Assembly: GCA_012295225.1 (NCBI GenBank)
Contig: WMKK01000008.1
Coordinates: 372,001 to 436,000 of the forward strand
Source of the DNA: Ostreococcus mediterraneus
Taxonomy: Eukaryota; Chlorophyta; Mamiellophyceae; Mamiellales; Bathycoccaceae
Direction of reading: 5' to 3'
Length of the DNA: 64,000 bases
Shown here: piece after piece, positions 18,609 through 28,450 of the stretch
How positions within the stretch are numbered: position 1 is the first letter of the stretch
Layout: each line of letters opens with the position of its first letter
Position numbers and translations under genes: made by a program
Notes under the pieces: model-generated
The model's database searches: none
Told to the model about the DNA's origin: nothing
The model's input: only the letters and a program-made list of their open reading frames with translations

Positions 18609-20540
18609 TTACAGGTCGAGTAAATTGGCGAGTTCGGCACCCGGATCGACGCGTCGGTTTGCCGGGGTCGGCGAGGCAACGGCAAAGGACATCAAATCTC
18701 CGAACGTATTTGTCATTTGTGCCACGTCGTCTGATGGTTTGATTTCGACGATTTCGTCGATAAAAGTATTGTTGTGGGCGATCGTGGGCTTTTCTTCGTC
18801 TTCTGGTGGAGGCGGCGCCGGTGCCGGCTCAGGCGTCGACGCAGCCGGTATGACGCGCTCGATGACGGGTGGGCGGTCAACCGCCACTTGATCCGTGGGC
18901 GTGTGTACGACCGGCGCCGGAGGACCCGAAAACGACAAGGCACGCGCGACGGAATCCATTCCAGCCACACTCCTGGCGTATAAATCTTCCGATGAAGAAT
19001 TCTTTTCGCGCAATTTCTCGAGCGACGCCGAGAACTTTTTCTTATTCAGCGCAAACGACGTCTTGAATTTTTTCAACATTGTCGACTCTTTCGCCGCGGA
19101 CATGGTTTGTTTTAACAGCGAACTGCCTGCCGAAAACGCGCGACTCGACGCTGAGGCAAACTGTTCCGATAAAGCTTGCCCGCGCATCATCAAATCAGAA
19201 ATCGTCAAGTCGGGTTCTTCCAAGTCAAAGTCGACAATTTCTTCGGCTTGCGGAATAAATCCAGTCTTGCGGGCGACGACGGCGCACATCGATAACCGTC
19301 GACGCACGAACACTTCGTACATCTGTGTCCCACGCATGGCGGCAAGCATGGCGCCATACTTCGTATTCATGAATTCATCGTGGTCAAGCCATAAGCTCTC
19401 GGCGGAAATCGCATCCTTTGGCGGAGGATGCGCGACGACTCCTTTAATGTGCCGCTTATACCCACCAAGAATTGTAGAAAAGAATGTCCGAAACACGCGC
19501 GCAACGGCGCGTGCGTCTTCACCCCGACTGCGCTCGAACTCTCGCAGCAGTCCGACACGTAACAACGTCGTCGGTCCCGCTGGCATGGCGTCGAAATCCT
19601 CCTCAAAGTACGTAAATGATCCGTCATCTAAATTGAGCACAAAGATATCCTCGCATGGAAGAGCGCGCATCGCGGGCAATAACGACGAATGCAAACCCAC
19701 GAGGAACGGCATGGGCGCGGTGAGGTAATCTAAAAATGGCTCAGGAAGCAGTGGTAAGAATATGTGCTGCCAGGACATCGGAAAGAGCGCGGCATTTGCC
19801 GCGTGCACCGCCCCGCTCAACGCAGAAACGCTCGAACCCGTGACGACGACGCGTCGTTCGGTCACAAGCGCCGCAAACAACGCGACCAACGCATCCACGT
19901 GTCCGACATCCAACAACGTTGTGAATCTAATACCACTATTAAAGTCCTTCTTCAAATCAGGCGCGTACAACGTCGCACTTTGCGTCGCGATGCCCGCGAA
20001 CGCCGTCCACGGCAGAGGCGTCGTCGTCGACGTCCCGGGCTTCGGCGCGCCCTCTCCAATCGTTCGGTTTAAAAACTCCCACAGCGCCTCATCGCGCGAG
20101 AGCTCTTCGATGTCTTCACCGTCATTTGTATCGCGCGCACGGGCGACACGAAACGCCTCGTCGTGCGCTTTTTCGAGCACCGTCCAAAAATAATCAAACC
20201 ACGGCGCTCGAGCGAGCACCACTAAAGCCTCATCCCCCACGCGTCTCGCCACGCCCACGACGCGCGCGCCATCCTCCTTAGTGAGCGTAAAACTAAATCG
20301 CTCCGCCCTCGCCGCGGCACCACTCGTCGACGGCGCGCTCGCATCGTCGTCGGCGGCAGAAGATGGTGCCGAAGCCGCGCGCTCTGGAAATGCAAATCTC
20401 TGTCGCACGACAACGTCCACGAGCGCGCGCATCTCGCGCTCGCCGGCGTCATCGCTCGCAAACACGCACTGCGTCACGCATTGCCCGCGCCGCGTCGCGT
20501 GACAGAACGCGGTGGGCGTGCGTTCGTGCGCTGAAGCCAT
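18609..20540 (-). CDS. DENN-domain protein (DENND1-like Rab exchange factor)
   Basis: DENN proteins load GTP on Rab GTPases in membrane traffic. The N-terminal half shows uDENN, core DENN and dDENN parts in order: FSFTLTKEDGARVVGVARR; the central block with LVALFAALVTERRVVVTGSS and FPMSWQHIFLPLLPEPFLDYLTAPMPFLVGLHSS; then EDIFVLNLDDGS and the helical dDENN (VARVFRTFFSTILGGYKRHI). These strings resemble DENND1 (connecdenn) proteins most. The C-terminal 200 residues are Ser/Ala-, Pro- and acid-rich with a short coiled-coil-like piece, and may bind adaptors. Its start is 180 bases from the divergent helicase gene. Confidence 0.87.
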   Translation of the reverse strand: MASAHERTPTAFCHATRRGQCVTQCVFASDDAGEREMRALVDVVVRQRFAFPERAASAPSSAADDDASAPSTSGAAARAERFSFTLTKEDGARVVGVARRVGDEALVVLARAPWFDYFWTVLEKAHDEAFRVARARDTNDGEDIEELSRDEALWEFLNRTIGEGAPKPGTSTTTPLPWTAFAGIATQSATLYAPDLKKDFNSGIRFTTLLDVGHVDALVALFAALVTERRVVVTGSSVSALSGAVHAANAALFPMSWQHIFLPLLPEPFLDYLTAPMPFLVGLHSSLLPAMRALPCEDIFVLNLDDGSFTYFEEDFDAMPAGPTTLLRVGLLREFERSRGEDARAVARVFRTFFSTILGGYKRHIKGVVAHPPPKDAISAESLWLDHDEFMNTKYGAMLAAMRGTQMYEVFVRRRLSMCAVVARKTGFIPQAEEIVDFDLEEPDLTISDLMMRGQALSEQFASASSRAFSAGSSLLKQTMSAAKESTMLKKFKTSFALNKKKFSASLEKLREKNSSSEDLYARSVAGMDSVARALSFSGPPAPVVHTPTDQVAVDRPPVIERVIPAASTPEPAPAPPPPEDEEKPTIAHNNTFIDEIVEIKPSDDVAQMTNTFGDLMSFAVASPTPANRRVDPGAELANLLDL

Positions 20541-20720
20541 TCCAGCGCGCGTCGCGCACTGGCGTCGTCACTCACGAACACGCATGCATGCGCGCGCGAG
20601 CGCGCGAATGCATCGCGTAGCGCGGCGCGGGTGACGACTAACGCAATTTTGGATCCGTTAGCGACGAGCGTTCGAACGCAGGCGCCGAGTCGCGCGCGTG
20701 GAGGCGCGTCAAGTAGAGTG

Positions 20721-23387
20721 ATGGAGCGCGACTTTGGCCACGACGCATTCGCATTCGACGACTACGCACCGCGCACGCGCGAGGCGGGCGCGCGCGAGGC
20801 GAACGACGCGAATGATGACGTGTGTGCCGCGAATGATATCGTCGACGTCGACGTCGGTGGCGTGATTCGTGCGTATGAGGATCGAGCGCGCGACGCGCGA
20901 GGCGGCGGCTCGCGAGCGCCGTCGACGAGTTTAGCGACGACGTCGGCGATCCGTAAACGCCGCTCCGCGCTCGATGGATTCGTACCGCTCCCGCATCCGA
21001 ATGCACCGACGTGGATGAGTGATGCGCTGGCGGATGACGACGAGCCGATGTCGAGGTCGAGGCGGGACGGTGGAAAGCGAGGCAAACGAGGCGGCGGCTC
21101 GTCGACTAGGACGCACAAGGCAGCTTCAAAGGCGTTTGTTGAACGCGTTTTGGCGTGGTCGGTGCGTGGTTTGCAAACATGCACGCGTGAGAGCGTGGGT
21201 GAAGCGCCCATGGTGAACGCTACGGCGACGTATGAGACTGTTGAGCACTGGTTTGCGGTGCAAGAGGAATTGGCATACGAAGAGGCGCGGGCGACGCTCG
21301 CAGCGGCGCTCGTGCGACAGCGGCACGTGTCGGCGGCGTTTCGTGTCATGGTCAAAGTTTTACCGAGTTCAAAAGGTATGGGGCGATTGCGAATGATTGA
21401 AGCGACGCGGCTGTCGAGAGATGAGTCGAATGATTGGCGTCGGCCCGCGACGGCGATTTTGCTCAAGCGAGACGCCTCCGACGTCGGCGTCTTAGCCATC
21501 GTGGCGGCGAGTCAAGAGGCCTCAGGAGCTCAGAGTGTTCCATTGTGGGTGCAAGCCCGCGACGTGGCAAGTATTGATGGTTCGAGTAGTACGTGGACGG
21601 CGGCAGCGTTGGATTCACTCATTTCGTATCAACGCATGGCGTGCGCGTGCTTCATGCGACCAAAAGTCTCGTTCGCACACCAACTCATTGGACACAAGCC
21701 ATCGACGCACACAAAATTCTTCGATTCAGACTCAGAGTACGGCGACGACGGCGAGAAAGATGGCGGCAGCGTTCGCGACGACGCATTAGCAGCGGAAAAT
21801 GGTGAAGATGACGCATATCATGGTGAGCTCAACACATCTCAACGTCGAGCGATGCAACGATTTCTCTCTCGCAATGGACACATGGACCAGCTTCAAATGG
21901 TACAAGGGCCACCTGGATGCGGGAAAACGCACTTTACCGTGTCTCTTTTGCACGCTTTGGCTAAGAAAAATCGACGCGTTCTGGTTTGCGCCCCGAGTAA
22001 CAAAGCGGTGTGCGTCGCCTTAGAGTTGTTCTTGCGCACGCAAGGCGCTACGGACACGTGCGCACCGTGCATACTTCTTGGTGTCGAGGACTCGCTCGAA
22101 GAATGCTCAACCCCTGCGAGCAAAGCGTTTCCAACCTGTGCGATGGACTACTTTATCTATCGCCGCGCGAGCGCTATCGCAGGAGGTATCGAGCGCGCAC
22201 TGGCTGATATGAAGGCTGAGAAATTGAGCCAATTCAGCCTCGACGCCGTTGGCAAAGCATTGGATTTAGCGCGCAAGCAACTCAAAACTGCGGCACCACA
22301 ATTCTTGAAGGGTGAGATAAATAGTGGTTTCAAAGCTATTGAGTCGCTTTTACACGAAATGGATGCCACGAAGGCGAGTGAAATTCAGGAACAAGGTGCA
22401 AATCTTGTGGCAAATATTTCAAAGGCGTCTGGCCGCGGCGAACGCGCAGATGAATTTGCGGTCGAGTCTTTGAATAGAGCGCAGTTGGTGTTTTGCACGC
22501 TTGCAAGCGCAGGCCAATCAATCATGGCGATGCTAAATCCACCCGATGTACTCCTCGTCGACGAAGCTGCCCAAGCTCTTGAGCCAGAGATTGCGATACC
22601 GTTCCTTCGCAATCCGAGCAAGTGTCTACTCGTGGGTGATCCAGCACAGTTGCCTGCAACGTTGAGTTCTGAGACCGCACGTCGGCATGGACACGCAACG
22701 TCATTGATGGAACGTTTGATGACACTCAATGACGAAGGCGTGAGCTTGCTGGACACGCAATATCGTATGCATCAAGAGATTGCACATTGGCCTTCGGCGT
22801 ACTTTTATGCAAACCGGTTGCTCACTGCTGATTACATCACGACTCGAGAGTTACCAAGTGATTTCCCAACGCACCTGAAGCCGTATACATTTGTTGACGT
22901 GCACGATGGCGAAGAAACCGGCAAACGCGGCGCGAGCAAATCAAACCAAAGCGAGGCGAGATTAGCGTGCGCGTTCATCGAAACGCTCGTCAAATTTCAG
23001 CGAGGTAGTACGAAGACATTTAGCGTCGTCGTGATTACATTTTACAGCGCACAAGTTCAATGTATTAGCCGCATGCTTGCGTCACATGGTATCAAACATG
23101 TCGCCGTACATAGTGTCGATAGTTTTCAAGGCTCAGAAGCTGACGTCGTGATTTGTTCAGCGGTGCGAAACAATAAAGCCAGCGCTGTTGGTTTCCTTGC
23201 CGATAAGCGAAGGCTCAACGTAGCCTTGACTCGTGCAAGACATGCGCTTGTTGTTTTAGCGTGTGCCAAGACACTTTCCGGCGGAAATGCTGATCTAAAG
23301 GCGCTCGTCGATGATGCGAAACAGAGAGGCGTTATCATTTCTCAACATCAATTTGCAAATAGCTTTCATTCAGTCAGTAGAACGTAG
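20721..23387 (+). CDS. SEN1/senataxin-like superfamily 1 helicase
   Basis: This 888-residue helicase belongs to the UPF1/SEN1 branch of SF1, which unwinds RNA or RNA-DNA hybrids. Motifs are complete: Q-motif area LNTSQRRAMQRFL; Walker A GPPGCGKTH; Ib APSNKAVCV; Walker B DEAAQALEPE (the DEAAQ form is typical of SEN1 and IGHMBP2-type helicases); III GDPAQLPATL; IV LDTQYRMH; V VDSFQGSEADVVI; VI LNVALTRARH. The first in-frame ATG is at 20721. The N-terminal 190 residues are acidic and Arg-rich and look disordered. The long helical insert between motifs Ib and II (about 150 residues) is the family's stalk or 1B/1C region. No zinc-binding CH domain of UPF1 is seen. Confidence 0.88.
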   Translation: MERDFGHDAFAFDDYAPRTREAGAREANDANDDVCAANDIVDVDVGGVIRAYEDRARDARGGGSRAPSTSLATTSAIRKRRSALDGFVPLPHPNAPTWMSDALADDDEPMSRSRRDGGKRGKRGGGSSTRTHKAASKAFVERVLAWSVRGLQTCTRESVGEAPMVNATATYETVEHWFAVQEELAYEEARATLAAALVRQRHVSAAFRVMVKVLPSSKGMGRLRMIEATRLSRDESNDWRRPATAILLKRDASDVGVLAIVAASQEASGAQSVPLWVQARDVASIDGSSSTWTAAALDSLISYQRMACACFMRPKVSFAHQLIGHKPSTHTKFFDSDSEYGDDGEKDGGSVRDDALAAENGEDDAYHGELNTSQRRAMQRFLSRNGHMDQLQMVQGPPGCGKTHFTVSLLHALAKKNRRVLVCAPSNKAVCVALELFLRTQGATDTCAPCILLGVEDSLEECSTPASKAFPTCAMDYFIYRRASAIAGGIERALADMKAEKLSQFSLDAVGKALDLARKQLKTAAPQFLKGEINSGFKAIESLLHEMDATKASEIQEQGANLVANISKASGRGERADEFAVESLNRAQLVFCTLASAGQSIMAMLNPPDVLLVDEAAQALEPEIAIPFLRNPSKCLLVGDPAQLPATLSSETARRHGHATSLMERLMTLNDEGVSLLDTQYRMHQEIAHWPSAYFYANRLLTADYITTRELPSDFPTHLKPYTFVDVHDGEETGKRGASKSNQSEARLACAFIETLVKFQRGSTKTFSVVVITFYSAQVQCISRMLASHGIKHVAVHSVDSFQGSEADVVICSAVRNNKASAVGFLADKRRLNVALTRARHALVVLACAKTLSGGNADLKALVDDAKQRGVIISQHQFANSFHSVSRT

Positions 23388-23450
23388 AAATTAGATCATG
23401 TAGTAGACGACGTGACAATTGCTAGACTATATCAGCACATCTTTTTGCTA

Positions 23451-24374
23451 TCAACACACCCCTTCGCTTTTCAATCGTTGAATGAATAGATTAATCGGCG
23501 ATAACAAGCACGTCGGATCCTCCATCGTGACGACGGTCCCGCATCCTTCCATTTCAATCCACGCCACCTTCCTCGGACGCATCACCGCATTCATGTGCAG
23601 CGTATCCTTATACCATGGGGAATTCGTCCCTGCTAAAATAATCGCATCTATGTCTAAGTGTTCGTAAATGTGCGTGTTGTCCAATCGATTCAACGCCGCT
23701 TCATAGTAGGCCAACACCGCCTTGGCATTCAACTCGCTCATTTCCCGCTTTGCCGTGCACGCTAAATCACTGCCGAACAATCCGCCACTTCCTCCAGCTA
23801 GCGCTCGATAAGAGAACATTCGTTTCATCAAATGCTGTAACGACCAAGACGTCCATCCGTAGCGCCGAAGATTAAATTTCGCCGCCGCGCCGAGCACGTG
23901 CTCCATGGTCGACGCTCGCGTACAGCTCGGACTAATCAGCATCGCCGCAACCACTGGACTGGCGTGCCGTCCAGCGTATAGCGCCATCACTGTCGCCCCG
24001 GCGCCTACACCGAGCACGGTGACGTTTGTGAGCCCGAAATACGTCGCCACATCCTCGCACCGCTCCGCCAACGCGTCGAGCGTTTCGCCATCCCTAAGCA
24101 ACGCGCAAGGCGCGTATTCCACTCCCGCGCCGCCGTCTTCGCACCCAGGAGCATCGATGTGGTAAATGCAAAATCTTCGCAGTAAATCCGAGGACGTGCC
24201 AGCGCACACGAAGAGCGGCTGGAAGCACGTGCGATGATTTAATCCAACGTCGTGAAAAGTCATGAGTGGCGGCTTGGAACGATCGCCTTGAACGGTGACG
24301 GTGATTGGACCGTACCGCGTTTCGACGACGTACGCATCGCTGGTGGATTCAAATCCGGAGATTGATATCGACAT
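23451..24374 (-). CDS. NDRG/NDL family alpha/beta-hydrolase-fold protein
   Basis: NDRG proteins have an alpha/beta-hydrolase fold but lack a catalytic triad; plant NDL proteins bind G-protein beta subunits and affect auxin transport. Family segments are readable in order: YGPITVTVQGDRSKPPLMTFHDVGLNH, CFQPLFVC, FCIYHIDAPGCEDGG, VTVLGVGAGATVMALYAGRH, where a catalytic Ser would sit in the nucleophile elbow but GVGAGA is found, and the late ILAGTNSPWYKDTLHMN. The length, 307 residues, fits the core domain. It converges on the helicase gene with 63 bases between the stops. Confidence 0.88.
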   Translation of the reverse strand: MSISISGFESTSDAYVVETRYGPITVTVQGDRSKPPLMTFHDVGLNHRTCFQPLFVCAGTSSDLLRRFCIYHIDAPGCEDGGAGVEYAPCALLRDGETLDALAERCEDVATYFGLTNVTVLGVGAGATVMALYAGRHASPVVAAMLISPSCTRASTMEHVLGAAAKFNLRRYGWTSWSLQHLMKRMFSYRALAGGSGGLFGSDLACTAKREMSELNAKAVLAYYEAALNRLDNTHIYEHLDIDAIILAGTNSPWYKDTLHMNAVMRPRKVAWIEMEGCGTVVTMEDPTCLLSPINLFIQRLKSEGVC

Positions 24375-24490
24375 TGCGCGTTTGAAACGTGCGCGTGGGC
24401 GTGGCGTGTGTTGAAGTGGCGATGCCTGCAGGCTGCGACTGAGGAGAGTTGGCGGTTGGCGTTACAGTACAGTGCGTACAAGTGTCGTCT

Positions 24491-25144
24491 TTAGACGTTT
24501 TCATTGAAACATACGGTGACTTTAAAATCGTGGTCGTCGTCGATCGAAGTGTGTCCGCGCACGACACTCGCGTGACGAAGTTTAAGCTCCTCTAGCAACG
24601 TTTTACATTCGATGGATAAATCATCCGAGTCTTCGTACGGCTCGTCGGCGTGCACGAAGTCTGAGAGAATCTCCACGTGCGACTTGGCGCCTTGGCCGCG
24701 CTCAAAAATAGACTGGAACACCGCGTCGTCGTTATCTTTTGCCAGAATCACGTGTAACTCGCCACTGTGACGCTCAAATGTCCACGTGCTCTCGCTCGAT
24801 TTGACTCGTCGGCTCAACGCGCCGCTCAACGTCTCTACGCACCCCGTCCAAGACGTCCAAAGTTTGAAATGTGAATCGGTCAACTCAATCTTGATATCTT
24901 TCATCGTTGTCTCGCGCGGAAGCGCGATGATCATCTCCACCGTCGTCGTCGTTTGCGTCCACTGCACAATCCCATTCGCACCAAAGCATGTCTTCGTGTC
25001 GCCGACCGCGCACGCCCACGCGCGGCGCGCGCGCGCCACGCGCGCATCCGCGCCACCACTGACGCATTCGCGGCATCCATCGCTATCGTACCCGTCCCCG
25101 GCGTCAAACGTCATCGCGCGTCGTGCATGCGTGCGTCGAGACAT
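24491..25144 (-). CDS. CS-domain (p23/NudC-like) protein
   Basis: This 217-residue protein carries one CS domain, a beta-sandwich found in p23, SGT1 and NudC co-chaperones of HSP90. The domain spans about residues 50-130: IVQWTQTTTTVEMIIALP, DIKIELTDSHFKLWTSW, and the STWTFERHSGELHVILAK strand. A small Cys/Asp-rich N-terminus and an acidic, Asp/Glu-rich helical C-terminus surround it. The frame is open far upstream across the divergent ALKBH8-like gene, but ATG at 25144 (MSRRTHARRAMTFD) gives a compact start 139 bases from that gene; 25114 is an alternative. Confidence 0.8.
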   Translation of the reverse strand: MSRRTHARRAMTFDAGDGYDSDGCRECVSGGADARVARARRAWACAVGDTKTCFGANGIVQWTQTTTTVEMIIALPRETTMKDIKIELTDSHFKLWTSWTGCVETLSGALSRRVKSSESTWTFERHSGELHVILAKDNDDAVFQSIFERGQGAKSHVEILSDFVHADEPYEDSDDLSIECKTLLEELKLRHASVVRGHTSIDDDHDFKVTVCFNENV

Positions 25145-25282
25145 GACGTGTCCCAGGACACCAACAGACGCCAAAAAAGTGTCGGAAAAGCGCACCGCAG
25201 GGTTACGACGTGACTTGCCGACGCGCGACGCACGCGGTGCGACGCGCACACGTCTCGCGTCGCGCGCGAAACGATAGCGTCG

Positions 25283-27133
25283 ATGACGATGATGTCGACA
25301 GATGGCGGCGGCGGCGGTGTGAGTGGCGCGGGCGTCAGCGACGCCCGAGGCGCGCATAAAGTGCAAGGCGTGCGCGTGTTCACCGATGCGCTGTCGAGCG
25401 ACGCGCACGATGGAATCGTGACGTGGATTGCGGAGGAGCTCACGCGCGGACGTCGTGGTGAACTTCATGGACGCACATTCGCGCCCGTGCCGCCAAAGTG
25501 GGCGAAGCGCAATCAGTCGAGGGAGATGTTGCAGTACGGGACGTACACTCACAGCAACCGCGTGGAGGATGGCTTTGAGGTGAGCGCGCTGCCAAAGGAG
25601 CTTATCGATGTCGTCGATGCGCTCATAGCGTGTGGGGTGATTCAAGAGTGTGAAAGATTTGATTCGTGTACGATAAATGTGTACGGCAAAGGCCAATGGA
25701 TCCCGCCTCATATTGATAATCCGGCGTTTGCGAGGCCGTTTGTGACGGTTTCGTTGCTGAGCGCGCAAGACATGGTGCTCGGACGTGGAATCATTTGGCC
25801 CTCCGATGATAAGCCCGAGCGCGAGGTAGTCTATGAAGGAGAGGAATTTCGCTTGAGCCTTCCTGCGAGGTCTGCGGTGCGTGTTGAAGGTGATGCGGCT
25901 GATGTGTATGAACACGCAATCCCACCCGTGAGCGAAGACAGAATTTCACTCACGTTTAGACGAAGACTAGATTTACAACAAGAGACGGATTTGATTGCCG
26001 CACAGGTGGCGATGACGGAAAGCTTTAGAAGCTTGTATAGAGAAAAGCGTAGAAGTGGTCGTGTGGAAACGCCAACGCCGCCGAAAGAGGAGTCTGATGA
26101 GACGAAGCGGCGCCTCGCCATTGCCGCCGAACGCGCGCGGATTAAAGCTGCCAGAGAAGAGCGTAAAAAGGCCAAAGCGTTGCGAAAAGAAGGCTACGTT
26201 GCCGCTGCGGAAGATTTGGAGAAATCAGCGACAGCATTAGCCGAAACAGACGTAGCAAGCGCAAGCAGATCGTCGGCTAAAGCTGCAGAAGAGGCTGAAG
26301 TACAATTGGTGAAGAAGCCGCCCAAGCGCGCGTGCGCTGTCGTGCCTGAAAATCTTATCGACGCCGCCGCAAAAGTCACAGCCATGCCCGAGGTTGAGCG
26401 TGAGCACGTACAAAAAGTGTATGATATCGTCGCTCAACAGTGGCACGGTACGAGGTATCGCGCGTGGACCGGTGTTGAGGCGTTTATTAGAAAGCAACCG
26501 GCTGGTTTATTAGCCGCCGACGTCGGTTGCGGAAATGGAAAAAACATTCCCGAAGTTGTAAAGGGTGGCGGTTTCGCTCTCGGTAGTGACTTTAGTCGCG
26601 GGTTAATTGAGATTTGCCGCGACAACAGCTACGAAGTCATGGTTGCAGATGCGGTAATTCTACCGTATCGATCCAACGTGTTTGATTACGCGTTGAACAT
26701 CGCCGTGTTGCATCACATTTCCTCCCCAGAGCGCCGCGTGGAGCTCGTCAAGGAAACCATGCGCATCATCAAAGTCGGCGGTGTGGCATTATTCTACGCC
26801 TGGGCGCTCGAACAGGAACAAGGTGGGGTATCAGGCCATCAGTTTGAAGGCCAAGACGTCTTGGTACCGTTCCATAACAAGATTAAAGTCAAGGGCGTCG
26901 CCCCAGAGACGCAACGCGAACGCGAATCCCGCGTCGCCGGCGCACCCGCCCACGGCGAAGCCGACCCCGAAAAACGCTCCGTCGTATACCAGCGATATTG
27001 TCACGTATACGTTCGTGGTGAACTCTCAACGTTATTCACGCATCTTCCGTGGTGCGACGTCGAGCGCGAATATTACGACCACGGCAATTGGTGCGTCGAG
27101 GTTCGCAAAACCACCCATCATCCCCAGCCTTGA
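25283..27133 (+). CDS. ALKBH8: AlkB-type oxygenase fused to TRM9-type tRNA methyltransferase (ALKBH8-like)
   Basis: The protein should finish the mcm5U family of wobble modifications in tRNA: the methyltransferase makes mcm5U from cm5U, and the AlkB domain hydroxylates it. The AlkB half (about residues 30-235) has the iron ligands His and Asp in PPHIDN (near 143 and 145) and His in YEHAIPP (near 211), followed by the 2-oxoglutarate Arg in ISLTFRR. The methyltransferase half (about 370-612) shows ADVGCGNGKN, the SAM loop, then ALNIAVLHHI and the WALEQE segment of TRM9. A charged Lys/Glu/Ala linker of about 120 residues joins them. Unlike human ALKBH8, no N-terminal RRM is present. Confidence 0.9.
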   Translation: MTMMSTDGGGGGVSGAGVSDARGAHKVQGVRVFTDALSSDAHDGIVTWIAEELTRGRRGELHGRTFAPVPPKWAKRNQSREMLQYGTYTHSNRVEDGFEVSALPKELIDVVDALIACGVIQECERFDSCTINVYGKGQWIPPHIDNPAFARPFVTVSLLSAQDMVLGRGIIWPSDDKPEREVVYEGEEFRLSLPARSAVRVEGDAADVYEHAIPPVSEDRISLTFRRRLDLQQETDLIAAQVAMTESFRSLYREKRRSGRVETPTPPKEESDETKRRLAIAAERARIKAAREERKKAKALRKEGYVAAAEDLEKSATALAETDVASASRSSAKAAEEAEVQLVKKPPKRACAVVPENLIDAAAKVTAMPEVEREHVQKVYDIVAQQWHGTRYRAWTGVEAFIRKQPAGLLAADVGCGNGKNIPEVVKGGGFALGSDFSRGLIEICRDNSYEVMVADAVILPYRSNVFDYALNIAVLHHISSPERRVELVKETMRIIKVGGVALFYAWALEQEQGGVSGHQFEGQDVLVPFHNKIKVKGVAPETQRERESRVAGAPAHGEADPEKRSVVYQRYCHVYVRGELSTLFTHLPWCDVEREYYDHGNWCVEVRKTTHHPQP

Positions 27134-27225
27134 CCTCACCACCGTCCCACGTTCACCATGTGTATACAATACAATACAATATATATCATCACTATCACCA
27201 CCGCCATCACATCGCCGCAAAGAGT

Positions 27226-27270
27226 GCGCCAAAACGCGCCAAAACGCACCAAAACGCACCAAAACGCACC
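27226..27270 (+). repeat. 10-base minisatellite, 4.5 copies
   Basis: The unit GCRCCAAAAC is repeated 4.5 times. Two units read GCGCCAAAA, whose complement TTTTGGCGC fits the E2F consensus; that may be chance. Similar words (CGCCAAAACACGCC) recur inside the right arm of the nearby element near 28020. Confidence 0.8.
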
Positions 27271-27301
27271 ATGTGAACCATTCAAACACGGCCCACATGC
27301 G

Positions 27302-28316
27302 GTCGGTCCAGCGGTCAGTCCGAGAAATCACCTTATTTAAGGACCTAAACACGCCACATGTCCGATCGACTTTTTGGGCGCGATTGACCAATTATGACCA
27401 GGCAAATGGGTATTGAACGTGACATTCTTCACGCGATGTGCGCGACGACGCGGTGTGTGTACGATTTTTCAACGCGAGTGGGTGACTCTGTATAGTTTCT
27501 ATCGCGTTACCAAGTTTCGTGAGATTTGGCATCGATGCGACGGCGCGGTGGGTTGAAATGTGCGTTTAGGGCGCAAGAGTCCCTCGGGCAGCTTGAGTTG
27601 TGAACGGTCAGATGTCACGATGTGCGTCGACGCGCAGCCGTCACAATGATGTGTTAGAGGCATGAACAATTGGCGTGCGTGAGTGTAATTCATTTGAACA
27701 TGCCCTTTTCATGCTCTCTTTCGGCATGGCTCGCGCGAGTGCGTCACGTTGAGTACTTTTTCATCTGTCATCTTTGGCCAAAATGACTGAAAAATGGCCG
27801 AAATGGGTGAAAATGTCAAATATTCAACGGGGCACTGACGCGTCAAACCGCGCTTAAATTTCATCTAGAACGGATAGTCGTGTTGTATTAAAACATCAGA
27901 CACACGGCGCATCAAACTGAACCGATTTTAGGCCGCTATGTAAGAGATGTGCGTCGATGCACTTCCTGACATCTGACCGTTCACGACCCCAACTGACCGA
28001 GGGACTCTTGCACACGAAACGCCAAAACACGCCAAAAACACACAAAATGAGGCACATTTCAATCCACCGCGCCGTCGCATCGACGCCACGTCGCGAGAAA
28101 CTTGGTTACGCGATAGAAACTATACAGAGTCACTCGATCGCGTTGAAAAATCGCACACATAACCCGTCGTCGCGCACGTCGCGTCAAGAATGTCACGTTC
28201 AATACCCATTTGCCTGGTCATAATTGGTCAAGCGCGTTCAAAAAGTCGATCGGACATATGGCGTTTTGAGGTCCTTAAATAGGTGATTTCTCGGACTGTC
28301 GGTCAGTCGGTCGGTC
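27302..28316. mobile_element. Non-coding inverted-repeat element (MITE- or foldback-like)
   Basis: Two arms of about 330 bases face each other around a 310-base centre. Left arm 27302-27635 and right arm 27949-28316 match through long blocks, for example AGTCCGAGAAATCACC, GTCCGATCGACTTTTTG, TGACCAATTATGACCAGG with GTATTGAACGTGACATTCTT, and GACTCTGTATAGTTTCTATC. The right arm carries about 33 extra bases near 28020-28055. The tips have GGTC/GACC units (GGTCGGTCC left, GACCGACCGACTGACC right), so exact ends and target-site duplication are unclear. There is no transposase frame. It looks like a non-autonomous class II element of moderate age, as the arms differ by scattered changes and small gaps. 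Confidence 0.75.
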
Positions 28317-28450
28317 ATCCACGTCATAAACCCACCGCCCCCGGATTGAAATAAGGAATATTCCCTCGAAACTACGGCGGCGCGACTGTTCGCGGCTGCA
28401 CGCGGTCGGCGTCACACCCACCCGCGCCCGACGCTCGACACGCACGCGCC

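Larger units (their letters stand above)
27134..28450. other. Intergenic region filled by an inverted-repeat element
   Basis: The 1.3 kb between the ALKBH8-like gene and the MGCG protein gene holds an AT-rich microsatellite (ACAAT units near 27168), a short minisatellite (27226-27270) and the inverted-repeat element at 27302-28316. Open frames inside the two arms encode matching peptides only because the arms are copies of each other. Confidence 0.7.

Noticed and set aside
24491-25915. A 474-codon frame including the CS-domain gene
   Set aside because: The upstream part overlaps the AlkB domain on the other strand and has no family; only the part from 25144 down is kept.
27226-27270. A CRISPR-like array in the GCRCCAAAAC repeat
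   Set aside because: Units are 10 bases with no spacers; it is a minisatellite in nuclear eukaryotic DNA.
27499-28223. Two small frames with matching peptides in the arms of the inverted-repeat element
   Set aside because: They match because the arms are copies; they have no family or coding bias.
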